DNA of 21,356 nucleotides, taken from positions 1-21,356 of IMG/VR virus record IMGVR_UViG_3300030388_001615; one strand, given 5' to 3'. The position numbers were made by a program, and so were the translations under genes. The notes beneath the pieces are model-generated. The model searched no databases and was not told the origin of the DNA. It saw only the letters and a program-made list of their open reading frames with translations. Shown here one piece after another: positions 1 through 7,133 of this stretch. This DNA is from a virus. Numbering within the stretch: the stretch's first letter is position 1; every line of letters starts with the position of its first letter.

Positions 1-344
1 ATTAAAAAATTAGCTAACGTAGCACTTGTTGTTCCGTATTTTAATACCGTATATTCTGGCATATAAATAAAATATGCTGTAGCATCTGGTACTCCAGTTC
101 CTTGATCTGATGTTGGTCCAATAGCTAATAAAGTTAATTCTGTATCAGAATCAATAACAGTTACAAGATATTTTTGTCCTCCATTTGCTGCATTTGTTAC
201 TCTATCCCATACAATTGCATTAACAAGAACAGTTTGAGTAAAAGTTGCCGCTGCATCTGTTAATTTAAGCGTAGTAGATCCATTTGCTGTGGATGTTCCA
301 GTTTTTACAACATTAAGTTGCTTAAAGTTTATAAATTTTTCCAT
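1..344 (-). CDS. Small MEKF-type protein, C-terminus cut by the window edge (function unknown)
   Basis: The reading frame starts at ATG 344-342 and stays open to the left edge, giving at least 114 residues and no stop. The N-terminus is MEKFINFKQLNVV, matching in its first four residues the two genes just upstream. The body is Thr/Ala/Val-rich and looks beta-stranded (for example LVNAIVWDRV and QKYLVTVIDSDTEL), and no catalytic motif is visible. It follows the preceding gene by 11 bases, so it is probably translated from the same mRNA made from the promoter at 1080-1087. Its leader is not the duplicated one used by the other two. I infer a small virion protein from the context (last genes after the capsid operon). 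The function is unrecognised and the C-terminus is missing. Confidence 0.72.
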   Translation of the reverse strand, partial: MEKFINFKQLNVVKTGTSTANGSTTLKLTDAAATFTQTVLVNAIVWDRVTNAANGGQKYLVTVIDSDTELTLLAIGPTSDQGTGVPDATAYFIYMPEYTVLKYGTTSATLANFL

Positions 345-355
345 TGTTTGATTCA

Positions 356-712
356 TTATGCTATTGCAATTGCACTTAGCGGATTAACATTTAAAAAAGA
401 TCCTGCCTCTAATTGATAATTTACAGACATTCCAGACAACATTCCTTTTGGTCCGTAAGGTTCTGAAACATTTGTCCATCCTTTTGTTAAGGCTGCTACT
501 ACTGCATCCTGTACAGAAACCTGTAGTGCTGGAGCTGCTGCTGCTGATGCTGCTGGCCATGTTAACGTAATAGTTTTTCCTCCTAAATATTTGATTGAAA
601 CCGTTGTTGTTGATGGTTGACCTATACTGCTTATTCCAGTTATAGATACTAATTGTGCTTGACTATTTGTCCCATTAGCATCTAATACTGGGATACTTAA
701 AAATTTTTCCAT
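356..712 (-). CDS. Small MEKFL protein, second tandem copy (putative virion protein)
   Basis: A 118-residue protein beginning MEKFLSIPVLDANGT, rich in Ala/Ser/Thr/Val and with an alanine run near the middle. The second half contains SVQDAVVAALTKGWTNVSE, which lines up with SIIQGAMQDVLSTAWFNVAE in the neighbouring gene 744-1049. The shared pattern is roughly Q-x-A-x(4)-L-x(3)-W-x-N-V-x-E, followed by PK and S-x(3)-V. This makes the two likely diverged paralogues. The start is supported by the 40-bp leader and start region (697-736), which is identical to the one at the next gene. No membrane segment, signal peptide or enzyme motif is seen. A small abundant structural protein is an inference from position and leader, not from a recognised family. 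Confidence 0.8.
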   Translation of the reverse strand: MEKFLSIPVLDANGTNSQAQLVSITGISSIGQPSTTTVSIKYLGGKTITLTWPAASAAAAPALQVSVQDAVVAALTKGWTNVSEPYGPKGMLSGMSVNYQLEAGSFLNVNPLSAIAIA

Positions 713-736
713 AATAATAATAATTTATGTGTTAAT
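697..736 (-). repeat. 40-bp direct repeat, copy 2 (leader plus first codons of MEKFL gene)
   Basis: This 40-base block is identical to 1034-1073. On the minus strand it covers a 24-base A/T-only leader containing repeated TTA triplets, the ATG, and the codons for M-E-K-F-L. Identity stops on both sides (C versus T at the coding end, A versus G at the far end). Unlike copy 1, no TAnnTTTG box lies upstream of this copy, so only the leader and start region was duplicated, not the promoter. Confidence 0.9.
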
Positions 737-743
737 AATAATT

Positions 744-1049
744 TTAAACAGTAGTGATATCACTCACTGCATATTTTGGTGTTAATACTTCAGCTACATT
801 AAACCAAGCTGTACTCAATACATCTTGCATTGCACCTTGAATTATAGATCTAAACTGTGTTCCAGAATTTGTTCCTGAAGACGCGCCCACTGTAGCGTGA
901 GTAATGGTAGTTACTTTTCCACTACCATAAGTAATAACTGTTGATGTTGGTGCTGCTGCACCTGCGCCTACTTCAATAAGCTTAACATCTGTACAAGAGA
1001 CAATTTGTTTTCCTTCTCCGGTAACTGCAATATTTAAAAATTTTTCCAT
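744..1049 (-). CDS. Small MEKFL protein, first tandem copy (putative virion protein)
   Basis: A 101-residue protein beginning MEKFLNIAVTGEGK. It is the first gene after the terminator (1091-1118) and promoter (1080-1087), about 30 bases downstream of the -7 box, so it heads its own transcription unit. The region around residues 68-87 (SIIQGAMQDVLSTAWFNVAE) resembles the same part of gene 356-712. The rest is beta-strand-like with Thr/Val/Ala/Gly-rich stretches. The two cysteine-free MEKFL N-termini and the copied leader argue for gene duplication followed by divergence. The separate promoter and the tandem copies suggest high expression, as for a virion decoration or tail protein. That role is inferred, because I do not recognise the family. 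Confidence 0.8.
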   Translation of the reverse strand: MEKFLNIAVTGEGKQIVSCTDVKLIEVGAGAAAPTSTVITYGSGKVTTITHATVGASSGTNSGTQFRSIIQGAMQDVLSTAWFNVAEVLTPKYAVSDITTV

Positions 1050-1073
1050 AATAATAATAATTTATGTGTTAAT
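1034..1073 (-). repeat. 40-bp direct repeat, copy 1 (leader plus first codons of MEKFL gene)
   Basis: Identical over 40 bases to 697-736. Its upstream end, position 1073, lies 7 bases past the -7 promoter box (1080-1087), about where transcription would be expected to start. The repeat therefore corresponds closely to the full untranslated leader plus the start of the coding region. Confidence 0.9.
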
Positions 1074-1079
1074 GAAATA

Positions 1080-1087
1080 CAAAGATA
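1080..1087 (-). promoter_or_regulatory. Bacteroidota-type -7 promoter box (TATCTTTG)
   Basis: On the minus strand this reads TATCTTTG followed by TATTTC, matching the Bacteroidota -7 consensus TAnnTTTG. It sits between the terminator at 1091-1118 and the MEKFL gene that starts at 1049. This is the expected place for a fresh promoter. The same extended form TAnnTTTGTATT occurs at 11739-11746 and 18063-18070. No TTG element is visible about 20 bases upstream. Confidence 0.65.
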
Positions 1088-1090
1088 ACA

Positions 1091-1118
1091 AAAAAAAAGC
1101 CACCCTTTTAAGGTGGCT
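1091..1118 (-). terminator. Rho-independent terminator after the 255-aa gene
   Basis: AGCCACC (1098-1104) pairs with GGTGGCT (1112-1118), a 7-bp GC-rich stem that can extend to 9 bp with a bulged C. On the minus strand it is followed directly by eight T residues (the complement of A 1091-1098). It lies between the stop of the gene at 1140-1907 and the promoter of the MEKFL genes, so it isolates the two units. Confidence 0.88.
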
Positions 1119-1139
1119 AATTTTCTAATTTATAGTGTT

Positions 1140-1907
1140 TTAATCTTTTTTATTTTTTAATTTATTTGTTAAAAGTTTATATACCTGTAAGCCTTCATCA
1201 CTTTGCATAAAAGAAGCTATAATATAATTTGGATCTTCTCCATAAGGTATAGTAAGCATTTTCTTTTTATTATTTGGAAGATTGTAGTATACATCTTTTT
1301 TATTGTTTCTATAAGCTATAAATCCTGCCATCATAAATTGATGAATAGTATCCATTAACTCTAACATAGGATCATTTATGGTATCCATAAAATCCTCTGG
1401 TCTAGCTTTTGCATATAAAAGAATATCTCTTTTTAATTCAGGAACAGTCATATTATCTACACCATTACCCATTAAAACTCTACATACTGAAATTAATCTT
1501 TCTACATCGCCTGTAATTTTTTTAGCTTCTATTTGAGCTTCTAATTCCATCTCTACCCATTCTAGTTCAGCTGAAGCATCTCTTTCATTATTTATTTCTT
1601 CAAACACCATTCCATTTCCTGGATGATAATGTAAAAATAATTGTAATGATTGATTTTGTTTTTCAACTGTTAACATTCCATCTTCAAAAATAATTGGCTC
1701 TAAAATTGCATTCCCATCTTGTTCGTCTTCAAACGGACTTCTTTGGTTTCTTGCATAACGAAGTGGTTTATTAATACCTTCTTCTTCGTCAAAATATAAT
1801 AAAGGTGATCTTGATGAATGTCTTGATGATAGCATGTATGAAAGTGGTTGCTGATCATTTGAAAGTCTGTAAGACTTGTTTTCGTACTTTTCTTTTTGTT
1901 TTGTCAT
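1140..1907 (-). CDS. Capsid-locus protein of unknown function (255 aa)
   Basis: A soluble-looking 255-residue protein with no membrane segment or signal peptide. The first 70 residues are polar, with a loosely repeated pattern RSPLLYFDEEEG / RSPFEDEQDG (about 33-44 and 56-65). A mostly helical acidic middle follows, containing LQLFLHYHPGNGMVF (88-102) and ELKRDILLYAKARPEDFMD (157-175). The C-terminus has KKKMLTIPYGEDPNY (214-228) and SDEGLQVYKLL (236-246). I associate this kind of protein with genes next to the capsid gene in marine phages, but I know no assigned activity. It is a single-gene unit, with a terminator upstream (after the capsid gene) and another downstream. Either read-through or an unseen promoter must supply its mRNA. 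A role in head completion or as an internal virion protein is only a guess. Confidence 0.82.
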   Translation of the reverse strand: MTKQKEKYENKSYRLSNDQQPLSYMLSSRHSSRSPLLYFDEEEGINKPLRYARNQRSPFEDEQDGNAILEPIIFEDGMLTVEKQNQSLQLFLHYHPGNGMVFEEINNERDASAELEWVEMELEAQIEAKKITGDVERLISVCRVLMGNGVDNMTVPELKRDILLYAKARPEDFMDTINDPMLELMDTIHQFMMAGFIAYRNNKKDVYYNLPNNKKKMLTIPYGEDPNYIIASFMQSDEGLQVYKLLTNKLKNKKD

Positions 1908-1935
1908 TATAATATGATTTAATTTGATTTATATT

Positions 1936-1977
1936 AAAAAAAAGGGAGGCTCATCAGAATTTTTATTGCCTCCCTTT
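1936..1977 (-). terminator. Strong rho-independent terminator after the major capsid gene
   Basis: AAAGGGAGGC (1941-1950) and GCCTCCCTTT (1968-1977) form a perfect 10-bp stem around a 17-base loop. On the minus strand the stem runs into eight T residues (the complement of A 1936-1943). It begins 15 bases past the capsid gene stop codon, closing the long head operon. Confidence 0.92.
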
Positions 1978-1991
1978 AATTATTTAATTAC

Positions 1992-3485
1992 TTATGCATC
2001 TTGAAATAAGAAGAAGTTGTTTGCACCTAAAGTACATACAGCTCTTTCAGATAGGAAGTTTACTTCCATCGCATCCAAGTCACTTGTTTTTGCACCACCA
2101 GCAGAACCAGTAATCCAAGTTTTGTAACGTCTATCTTCAGTTTCTGAAGCTCTATAACGTACATGTAAGAATGGTCTCTTAGCGTTCTTACCTAAGATTT
2201 GATCATAAACTGTAGTTGAACCAGCAGGAACTAAAAGTCCGTTGATTTTACCAGCTTGTAAACCACCTCTCATTGTAGGATCGTTTAAGTATTTCCAGTC
2301 AGACTTGTAGAAATCATAACCTCTACGGAATCCTGTAAAACCTAAATTTAAAGCCATATCCTTATCATTGTCAAATAAACCATAAGAAGTTCCTCCTGCT
2401 CCATAAGAGTTTTGAGAAGCTAACATATCGTCAATATCAAATGAGAATTGTCTGTTAACAAAAATTACATTTTCTTCAATAGCACCTTGCTTATCAAGTC
2501 TTTGAATAACATTGTCAAATTGAGCTAAAGCAACTGGGTTTCCACCACCGAATACATTACCTCTATTTCCAACTACAAAGAAAATACCATCAGAACCAGA
2601 ACGACCAGCTACACCTGCACCTACTCCTACACTCTGTAAGAAATCTGCTGCACCCGAAGCCGCCTCTGCTGGAACTGCTTCCACCATTGCTGTCTCTAAA
2701 TAATCTTCAAAACGAAGTCTTGTATCATGTTCAGATTTTAAATACCATAAGTATCCAGTTGCACCATTTTCAGATGTAACTTCAATCCAACCAATTTGAG
2801 CCATATCAGAACCAGAAACAGAATACTTGTCTTTGATAATAATTGGCTTGTTGTCAAAAATAAAGTCATCAGACTCATTAGATCCAACCATTCCAACTGT
2901 TCCTTTTGAGAACTCAGAACCATAAATAAATATATCACAACTTGCTGCTGCCGCCATTGCTTGACCGCCTGCTTCATAATAAGCTACAGTAAATGTTCCT
3001 GGAGCTGCTGAAGTTGGAGCTACTTTAATAATTGCTTTATTCTGTAATGTAGATCCAGCTGTATTGTCAGAAATCATTACTGTTTGTCCTACTCTAAGTG
3101 TAGCTAAAGTACCTGAAGCGGCATTTAACTGTGGATTAAAGTTTGTTGGATTGTTAGCACCTGTTCCTGGAGCTACGCCAACACCTGGTATAGTCCAAAC
3201 ACCATCTACTGCACCTGCTGCTGAAGCAGAAGTACATCCTTGATATTTTGTGTGTAATCTTCCTTGTTCTGCCCATTTGATAAGGTCAGAATTAGAAGGC
3301 ATCTCAGCGCCAACCATTCTTAAAAATGATGCTACTGATCTGTTTCCATAACGCTCAAATTCCTTTTCGTAAGTATCTGGAAGATACTGATTTAAGAAAT
3401 CAAAGTTAGTTATGTAGTTTGTTGATAAAGGAGTTTGTTGCGCACTTGGCTGCAAGTCAAATCCTGGAGTTAAATTTACTGCCAT
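1992..3485 (-). CDS. Major capsid protein, probable HK97 fold with an inserted beta domain
   Basis: A 497-residue protein, last gene of the head operon, directly after the scaffold-like gene and just before a strong terminator. That is the usual place for the major capsid protein. Residues 1-81 form an N-terminal arm and helical region (FDFLNQYLPDTYEKEFERYG, 28-47). Residues about 82-192 are a Gly/Ala/Thr-rich beta segment that looks like an inserted surface domain. KPIIIKDKYSVSGSDMAQIG (213-232) could belong to an extended E-loop. The C-terminal half, with DFYKSDWKYLNDPTMRGG and KTSDLDAMEVNFLSERAVC, resembles the P- and A-domain portions of HK97-fold shells. The start is supported by the AAAATTATGGCA context also found at fibre gene 17311. 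Identification rests mainly on context, size and overall character. No separate maturation protease is seen. Confidence 0.82.
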   Translation of the reverse strand: MAVNLTPGFDLQPSAQQTPLSTNYITNFDFLNQYLPDTYEKEFERYGNRSVASFLRMVGAEMPSNSDLIKWAEQGRLHTKYQGCTSASAAGAVDGVWTIPGVGVAPGTGANNPTNFNPQLNAASGTLATLRVGQTVMISDNTAGSTLQNKAIIKVAPTSAAPGTFTVAYYEAGGQAMAAAASCDIFIYGSEFSKGTVGMVGSNESDDFIFDNKPIIIKDKYSVSGSDMAQIGWIEVTSENGATGYLWYLKSEHDTRLRFEDYLETAMVEAVPAEAASGAADFLQSVGVGAGVAGRSGSDGIFFVVGNRGNVFGGGNPVALAQFDNVIQRLDKQGAIEENVIFVNRQFSFDIDDMLASQNSYGAGGTSYGLFDNDKDMALNLGFTGFRRGYDFYKSDWKYLNDPTMRGGLQAGKINGLLVPAGSTTVYDQILGKNAKRPFLHVRYRASETEDRRYKTWITGSAGGAKTSDLDAMEVNFLSERAVCTLGANNFFLFQDA

Positions 3486-3506
3486 AATTTTGATTTTTTT
3501 TAATTT

Positions 3507-4658
3507 TTAACTTTTTTTAATACTTCTAATTTTGAGTCCTCTTCCGTCAGTTCTGCTATTACTATTCATTGAGCGTATCTTTGTTCCGTCTTTTGCAACA
3601 GTTTGAGAATTTGACCTTACATCCATGTTAATGTTTTTTGATTTTCTTGAAACATTATCCACAGTGTTAGCCACGCCTTGGTCATAGAAATATTGAGCAA
3701 ATTTATCAGGATTCATCGCTACCGACAAAGCCTTATGATAACCTACCGCATCTGTTATTAATCCATCATCATCCAAATATTTACCAATAAAATTGCCAAC
3801 ATTTGATTGAACATTTTTTAATTCTTCAGCAGTACCAGGTTTAAACGTAATATTTTTATCAGACACATTAAAATCAAAACCTTTGAAATCATTGTTAAAC
3901 AAATTATTTGTTTTGTCTTTAAAAAATTGTGTTTTTTTTCTGTTTTGCTCCTCAACCGTTTTAGAATCCTCTATATAACTTTTATAAGCATTAAGGTTTT
4001 TTTCTTGATCTTCAGATAATGCACCCCCACTTGACTCAAGAGGAATGTTGTACTTACCTTTCTGTTCATTTAAAAACTTCTTTGCCTTAGCAAGTTCTCG
4101 CTTTTTCGCTAATTTAACTTTCTTGATTTCTCTTGGTTCATCTAGGTCCTCATCGTAACTAAATTTATCCTCAATAATATCCTGAATGTCTATTTCATCC
4201 AACCCTTCTTCGGTTGACGAATAATAATTAGCAAGTACAACATCATCTTCCATGCTATCAATGTCTTTTTGTAAATTATAAAAGTCATTAATACCACGTC
4301 CAGTTTCTTGTTTGTACTTTAAATACGCAGATACATCTTCTGGTAAATCACTATTTGCCTCTTTTTCCGCAAACAGTTCATCGACAGATGTTATATCCTT
4401 GTTATATCTATTCTTAATATATGAAAGAACGTCATCTTCTTGTAACTCTACTTCTGTTTCTTCAACAGAATTATCATCCACTTTTGTTTCATCAACCGAA
4501 CTTTCCTCGGAAGGTGAATTACTTAAATTAACCCTGTCTATTCCGTCATCTTCATCTGAAGAATCTTCAAATTTTTCTTCATGTTTTTTTAACATTTCTG
4601 TTTCAACTTCAACACGAGACTTCTCTTCTTTGGTTACTTCTTTTACTTTGAATTCCAT
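3507..4658 (-). CDS. Acidic scaffold-like protein between portal and capsid genes
   Basis: A 383-residue protein lying between portal and major capsid genes, the classic position for a capsid assembly scaffold. The N-terminal 90 residues are extremely acidic and Ser/Glu/Asp-rich (for example EDSSDEDDGID near residues 31-41), suggesting disorder. The middle is charged and helical, including KKVKLAKKRELAKAKKFLNEQ (about 179-199), a likely coiled coil. A folded-looking stretch with FKGFDFNVSDKNITFKPGT follows, and then a C-terminal region DPDKF/YFYDQGVANTVDNV typical of phage head assembly proteins. The last 50 residues are basic and Ser/Asn-rich (KIRSMNSNSRTDGRGLKIRS), as expected for a tail that contacts the capsid protein. 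Function is inferred from position, composition and coiled-coil content. No serine-protease motif was found that would make it a fused protease-scaffold. Confidence 0.72.
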   Translation of the reverse strand: MEFKVKEVTKEEKSRVEVETEMLKKHEEKFEDSSDEDDGIDRVNLSNSPSEESSVDETKVDDNSVEETEVELQEDDVLSYIKNRYNKDITSVDELFAEKEANSDLPEDVSAYLKYKQETGRGINDFYNLQKDIDSMEDDVVLANYYSSTEEGLDEIDIQDIIEDKFSYDEDLDEPREIKKVKLAKKRELAKAKKFLNEQKGKYNIPLESSGGALSEDQEKNLNAYKSYIEDSKTVEEQNRKKTQFFKDKTNNLFNNDFKGFDFNVSDKNITFKPGTAEELKNVQSNVGNFIGKYLDDDGLITDAVGYHKALSVAMNPDKFAQYFYDQGVANTVDNVSRKSKNINMDVRSNSQTVAKDGTKIRSMNSNSRTDGRGLKIRSIKKS

Positions 4659-4697
4659 TTGATTTAATTTTTATAAAGTTAATACTATTTAATTTAA

Positions 4698-7133
4698 TTA
4701 TCTTGGGTTAAATTCTGACAAATCAAAACCATCTAAACTATCTTCATTAGACTCAAAATTTATAGAAGGTAAATTACGTTTTCGTTGCTCAATCATTCTT
4801 GATTGATTAGACGATTGATTATTTAATCTATCAGTTTTATTTGTTTCTCTACTAACTTCTCTTTCGTCTAGTTGTGATTGCTCAACTCCTTTTAATTGCA
4901 TTTGATAGTTAAACTCTACCTCCATTAATTTTTGTTTTAACTGAACTTCCATTTGCATTTTTTGAATCGCCATTTGATTCTCAGCAGTCATTGTTTCCAT
5001 TTTAGCGGCTGCAGTTGCTTGTGTTATTTGCATTTGTTGTTGTGCAGCTGCTTCCTGCGCTTGCATTTGTTGTTGCGCTTGCATTTCTTGTTGCTGTGCT
5101 TGTTGCGCTTGTTCTCTATCTTGTTTTTGCTTACGCTTAAGTTTTAATAATTGATTAGCCATTTTTAGATTATTAATCTCTCTAATATCTATTGCATCTT
5201 CTAAACTAATGTTTTCTTTAGATAAAGCCATTTGAATATTTTGCTCAAGCATAGCTTTCTCTTCTTCATCAGGAGACATTTCTATAAAAACTCCAAAGTC
5301 ATATAAATATAATTCTTTTATATCTTCAATAATCTGAAGGTTATATTTACCAATCTGCATAGCAAATTCTTCCTTAAAGTCTGCATATTCTAATACATCA
5401 GATGTTCTAATAGATAAACATTCTGCTAGACTTCTAGTCATATATAAACTTGCCTGTAAAATATGTCTTGTAGCTGTATTTGAATTTAACGCAGCTAATT
5501 TATTTATACCTACTAATGAATTAGGATCCGGCATACTACCATCACGCGCTTCATTTAATCCTGTTACAGACCTAATCATATCTAAATAATGATTATAGTT
5601 GCCAATAAGCATTTGCATCTTTCCAGAGCCACTACTAGCGGTTAACTGAGTAATAGGAACTTTAGCATTATTGTATTCACCGTCTTGAGTATAACTACGA
5701 CCAACAACACTACCAGTTTGAAAATACAAACGTAATGCATCTTCCGGAGTGTAAGCAGCACCAGTACCTAGGTCTACTTCATTTAATCCATCTGCATCTA
5801 TAAATACACCATCTGGAACCACACGAGATACAACTTGTTGAATCTTTAAATGAGTCATTTGAATTAAATCCGCAAATGGAATCATTCTACGAACTAAAGA
5901 TTCTACCGCACCTTTATACATTCTTGGCGCACATGCTATATAATTTGGTCTTGCGTATTGATTAGCTGACTTTGGACGAACCATATTTTCTCCTAGTTTC
6001 CATTGAAGAACAATATTAGTACCCATTACCATAACACCATCATACCATACATCAATTCTTTTTTCAACTCTTTCAAACTTAGCATCCTTTTGCATTTCTG
6101 CTGTTGGATTAAATTCGTCATTTTTTTCGACAGTCTTAAAAGTTCCATCTGCCATTTCTTTTTTCTTGTAAACAAAAGAATGTGTAGACTTATAATTAAA
6201 ATATAATAATGTAGCAGTATCTCTATTAAACATACTATTATTATAAGCTTGCGCTCCATCATAGTATTGTCCCCAATCTTGACTATACTTAGATATTTCA
6301 AGTAAGTCTTCATTAGTTAAGCTAGGATCAATTTTAATTAATTCCCCAATTGGAACTGTTTTAATTTCTCCCCAATAAAAATTATCTTTAAAATAAGGAT
6401 CTTCTGTGTAGCTGTATACTACATTAGCAGGATCAACATAATCAACTTGTATTCCTGAACCTTGTAAGAACATGTGCTTACACATTCCAATACCTAAAAC
6501 TGTCTGATCATAATCAACTCTTTTTCTAATGTCTGAATAATGATTTTCTTCTAGTAAAGTATTTATAGCAACCTCTTGAGCTATCTCTATAGCTGGTTTA
6601 AATTTCATTTGCATGTAGAGTTCTAACTCTTCATCACTACCCGGTAAGTCTTCTTCCGCTACAGTAAAAACCGGAATTTCAAATTGTTTTTCTAACTCTT
6701 TTAAAACAGGAGCTGCTACCATATCAGCTTGGACCATATCTTGAAATTGACTTCTTTTTTCAGCAGACATTGCATCTTGAGCAGTTGCTTTAATTTTAAA
6801 AAGTCTATCAGACATTCCATTAACTACAATATCTACAAATTTAGGAATAATAGGTACTGGAGTCCAATCTAAATTTAAATGACTTAAATCACCATCTACA
6901 GATATTTCATTTTTATATTTTGCAATAGACTGTTCTCCTCTTGCATATAATCGTAAACGATTAAATTCCGCCCATTGATTATAGAACCTGCACGAACCAT
7001 TATCTCTTCTAAACCATTCATATTGAATAGCTTGACCCACTTGTAATCCAAACTCCATTGTGTCTTTAACTTTATCTGACGCAAACTGATCGGGAAAAGC
7101 AGCGGAGTTAACTTGTATTTTTACATCTTTCAT
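4698..7133 (-). CDS. Portal protein, long form with Gln-rich coiled-coil C-terminus
   Basis: An 811-residue protein whose ATG abuts the terminase stop codon. The portal forms the dodecameric ring at one capsid vertex through which the terminase pumps DNA. Evidence is the TerL-portal-scaffold-capsid order plus portal-like sequence: an alpha/beta core with KFVDIVVNGMSDRLFK (98-113), and the wing-type segment DYVDPANVVYS (231-241) followed by DPYFKDNFYWGEIK (245-258). A later helical stem region contains NYNHYLDMIRSVTGLNEARDG. Residues about 664-811 are a Gln/Ala/Met-rich helical tail (REQAQQAQQQEMQAQQQMQA), then a basic and finally acidic end (DGFDLSEF). Many portals are 450-700 residues, so the extra C-terminal extension is noteworthy. 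It may form a barrel-like coiled coil inside the capsid. The portal assignment is fairly secure; the extension's role is inference. Confidence 0.88.
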   Translation of the reverse strand: MKDVKIQVNSAAFPDQFASDKVKDTMEFGLQVGQAIQYEWFRRDNGSCRFYNQWAEFNRLRLYARGEQSIAKYKNEISVDGDLSHLNLDWTPVPIIPKFVDIVVNGMSDRLFKIKATAQDAMSAEKRSQFQDMVQADMVAAPVLKELEKQFEIPVFTVAEEDLPGSDEELELYMQMKFKPAIEIAQEVAINTLLEENHYSDIRKRVDYDQTVLGIGMCKHMFLQGSGIQVDYVDPANVVYSYTEDPYFKDNFYWGEIKTVPIGELIKIDPSLTNEDLLEISKYSQDWGQYYDGAQAYNNSMFNRDTATLLYFNYKSTHSFVYKKKEMADGTFKTVEKNDEFNPTAEMQKDAKFERVEKRIDVWYDGVMVMGTNIVLQWKLGENMVRPKSANQYARPNYIACAPRMYKGAVESLVRRMIPFADLIQMTHLKIQQVVSRVVPDGVFIDADGLNEVDLGTGAAYTPEDALRLYFQTGSVVGRSYTQDGEYNNAKVPITQLTASSGSGKMQMLIGNYNHYLDMIRSVTGLNEARDGSMPDPNSLVGINKLAALNSNTATRHILQASLYMTRSLAECLSIRTSDVLEYADFKEEFAMQIGKYNLQIIEDIKELYLYDFGVFIEMSPDEEEKAMLEQNIQMALSKENISLEDAIDIREINNLKMANQLLKLKRKQKQDREQAQQAQQQEMQAQQQMQAQEAAAQQQMQITQATAAAKMETMTAENQMAIQKMQMEVQLKQKLMEVEFNYQMQLKGVEQSQLDEREVSRETNKTDRLNNQSSNQSRMIEQRKRNLPSINFESNEDSLDGFDLSEFNPR

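Noticed and set aside
713-735. TAA/TTA triplet run considered as a microsatellite or an attachment site
   Set aside because: It is part of the duplicated 40-bp leader and has only a few repeats. No integrase, tRNA or mobile element accompanies it.
2738-2977. Minus-strand frame of 79 codons inside the capsid gene, and similar ones at 6026-6313 and 6896-7084 inside the portal gene
   Set aside because: They lie wholly within convincing long genes, in another frame, with no separate start context. They are chance open frames in AT-rich DNA.
4312-4662. Plus-strand open frame of 116 codons, Ser-rich
   Set aside because: It is the antisense shadow of the acidic Glu/Asp/Ser-rich N-terminus of the scaffold-like gene. 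Low-complexity codons leave the opposite frame open by chance, and nothing else on the plus strand is coding.
5727-5734. TAnnTTTG box (TACGTTTG followed by TATT) on the minus strand inside the portal gene
   Set aside because: It matches the promoter motif but lies mid-gene with no gene start nearby; a chance match is likely. It is a useful warning about the motif's background rate.
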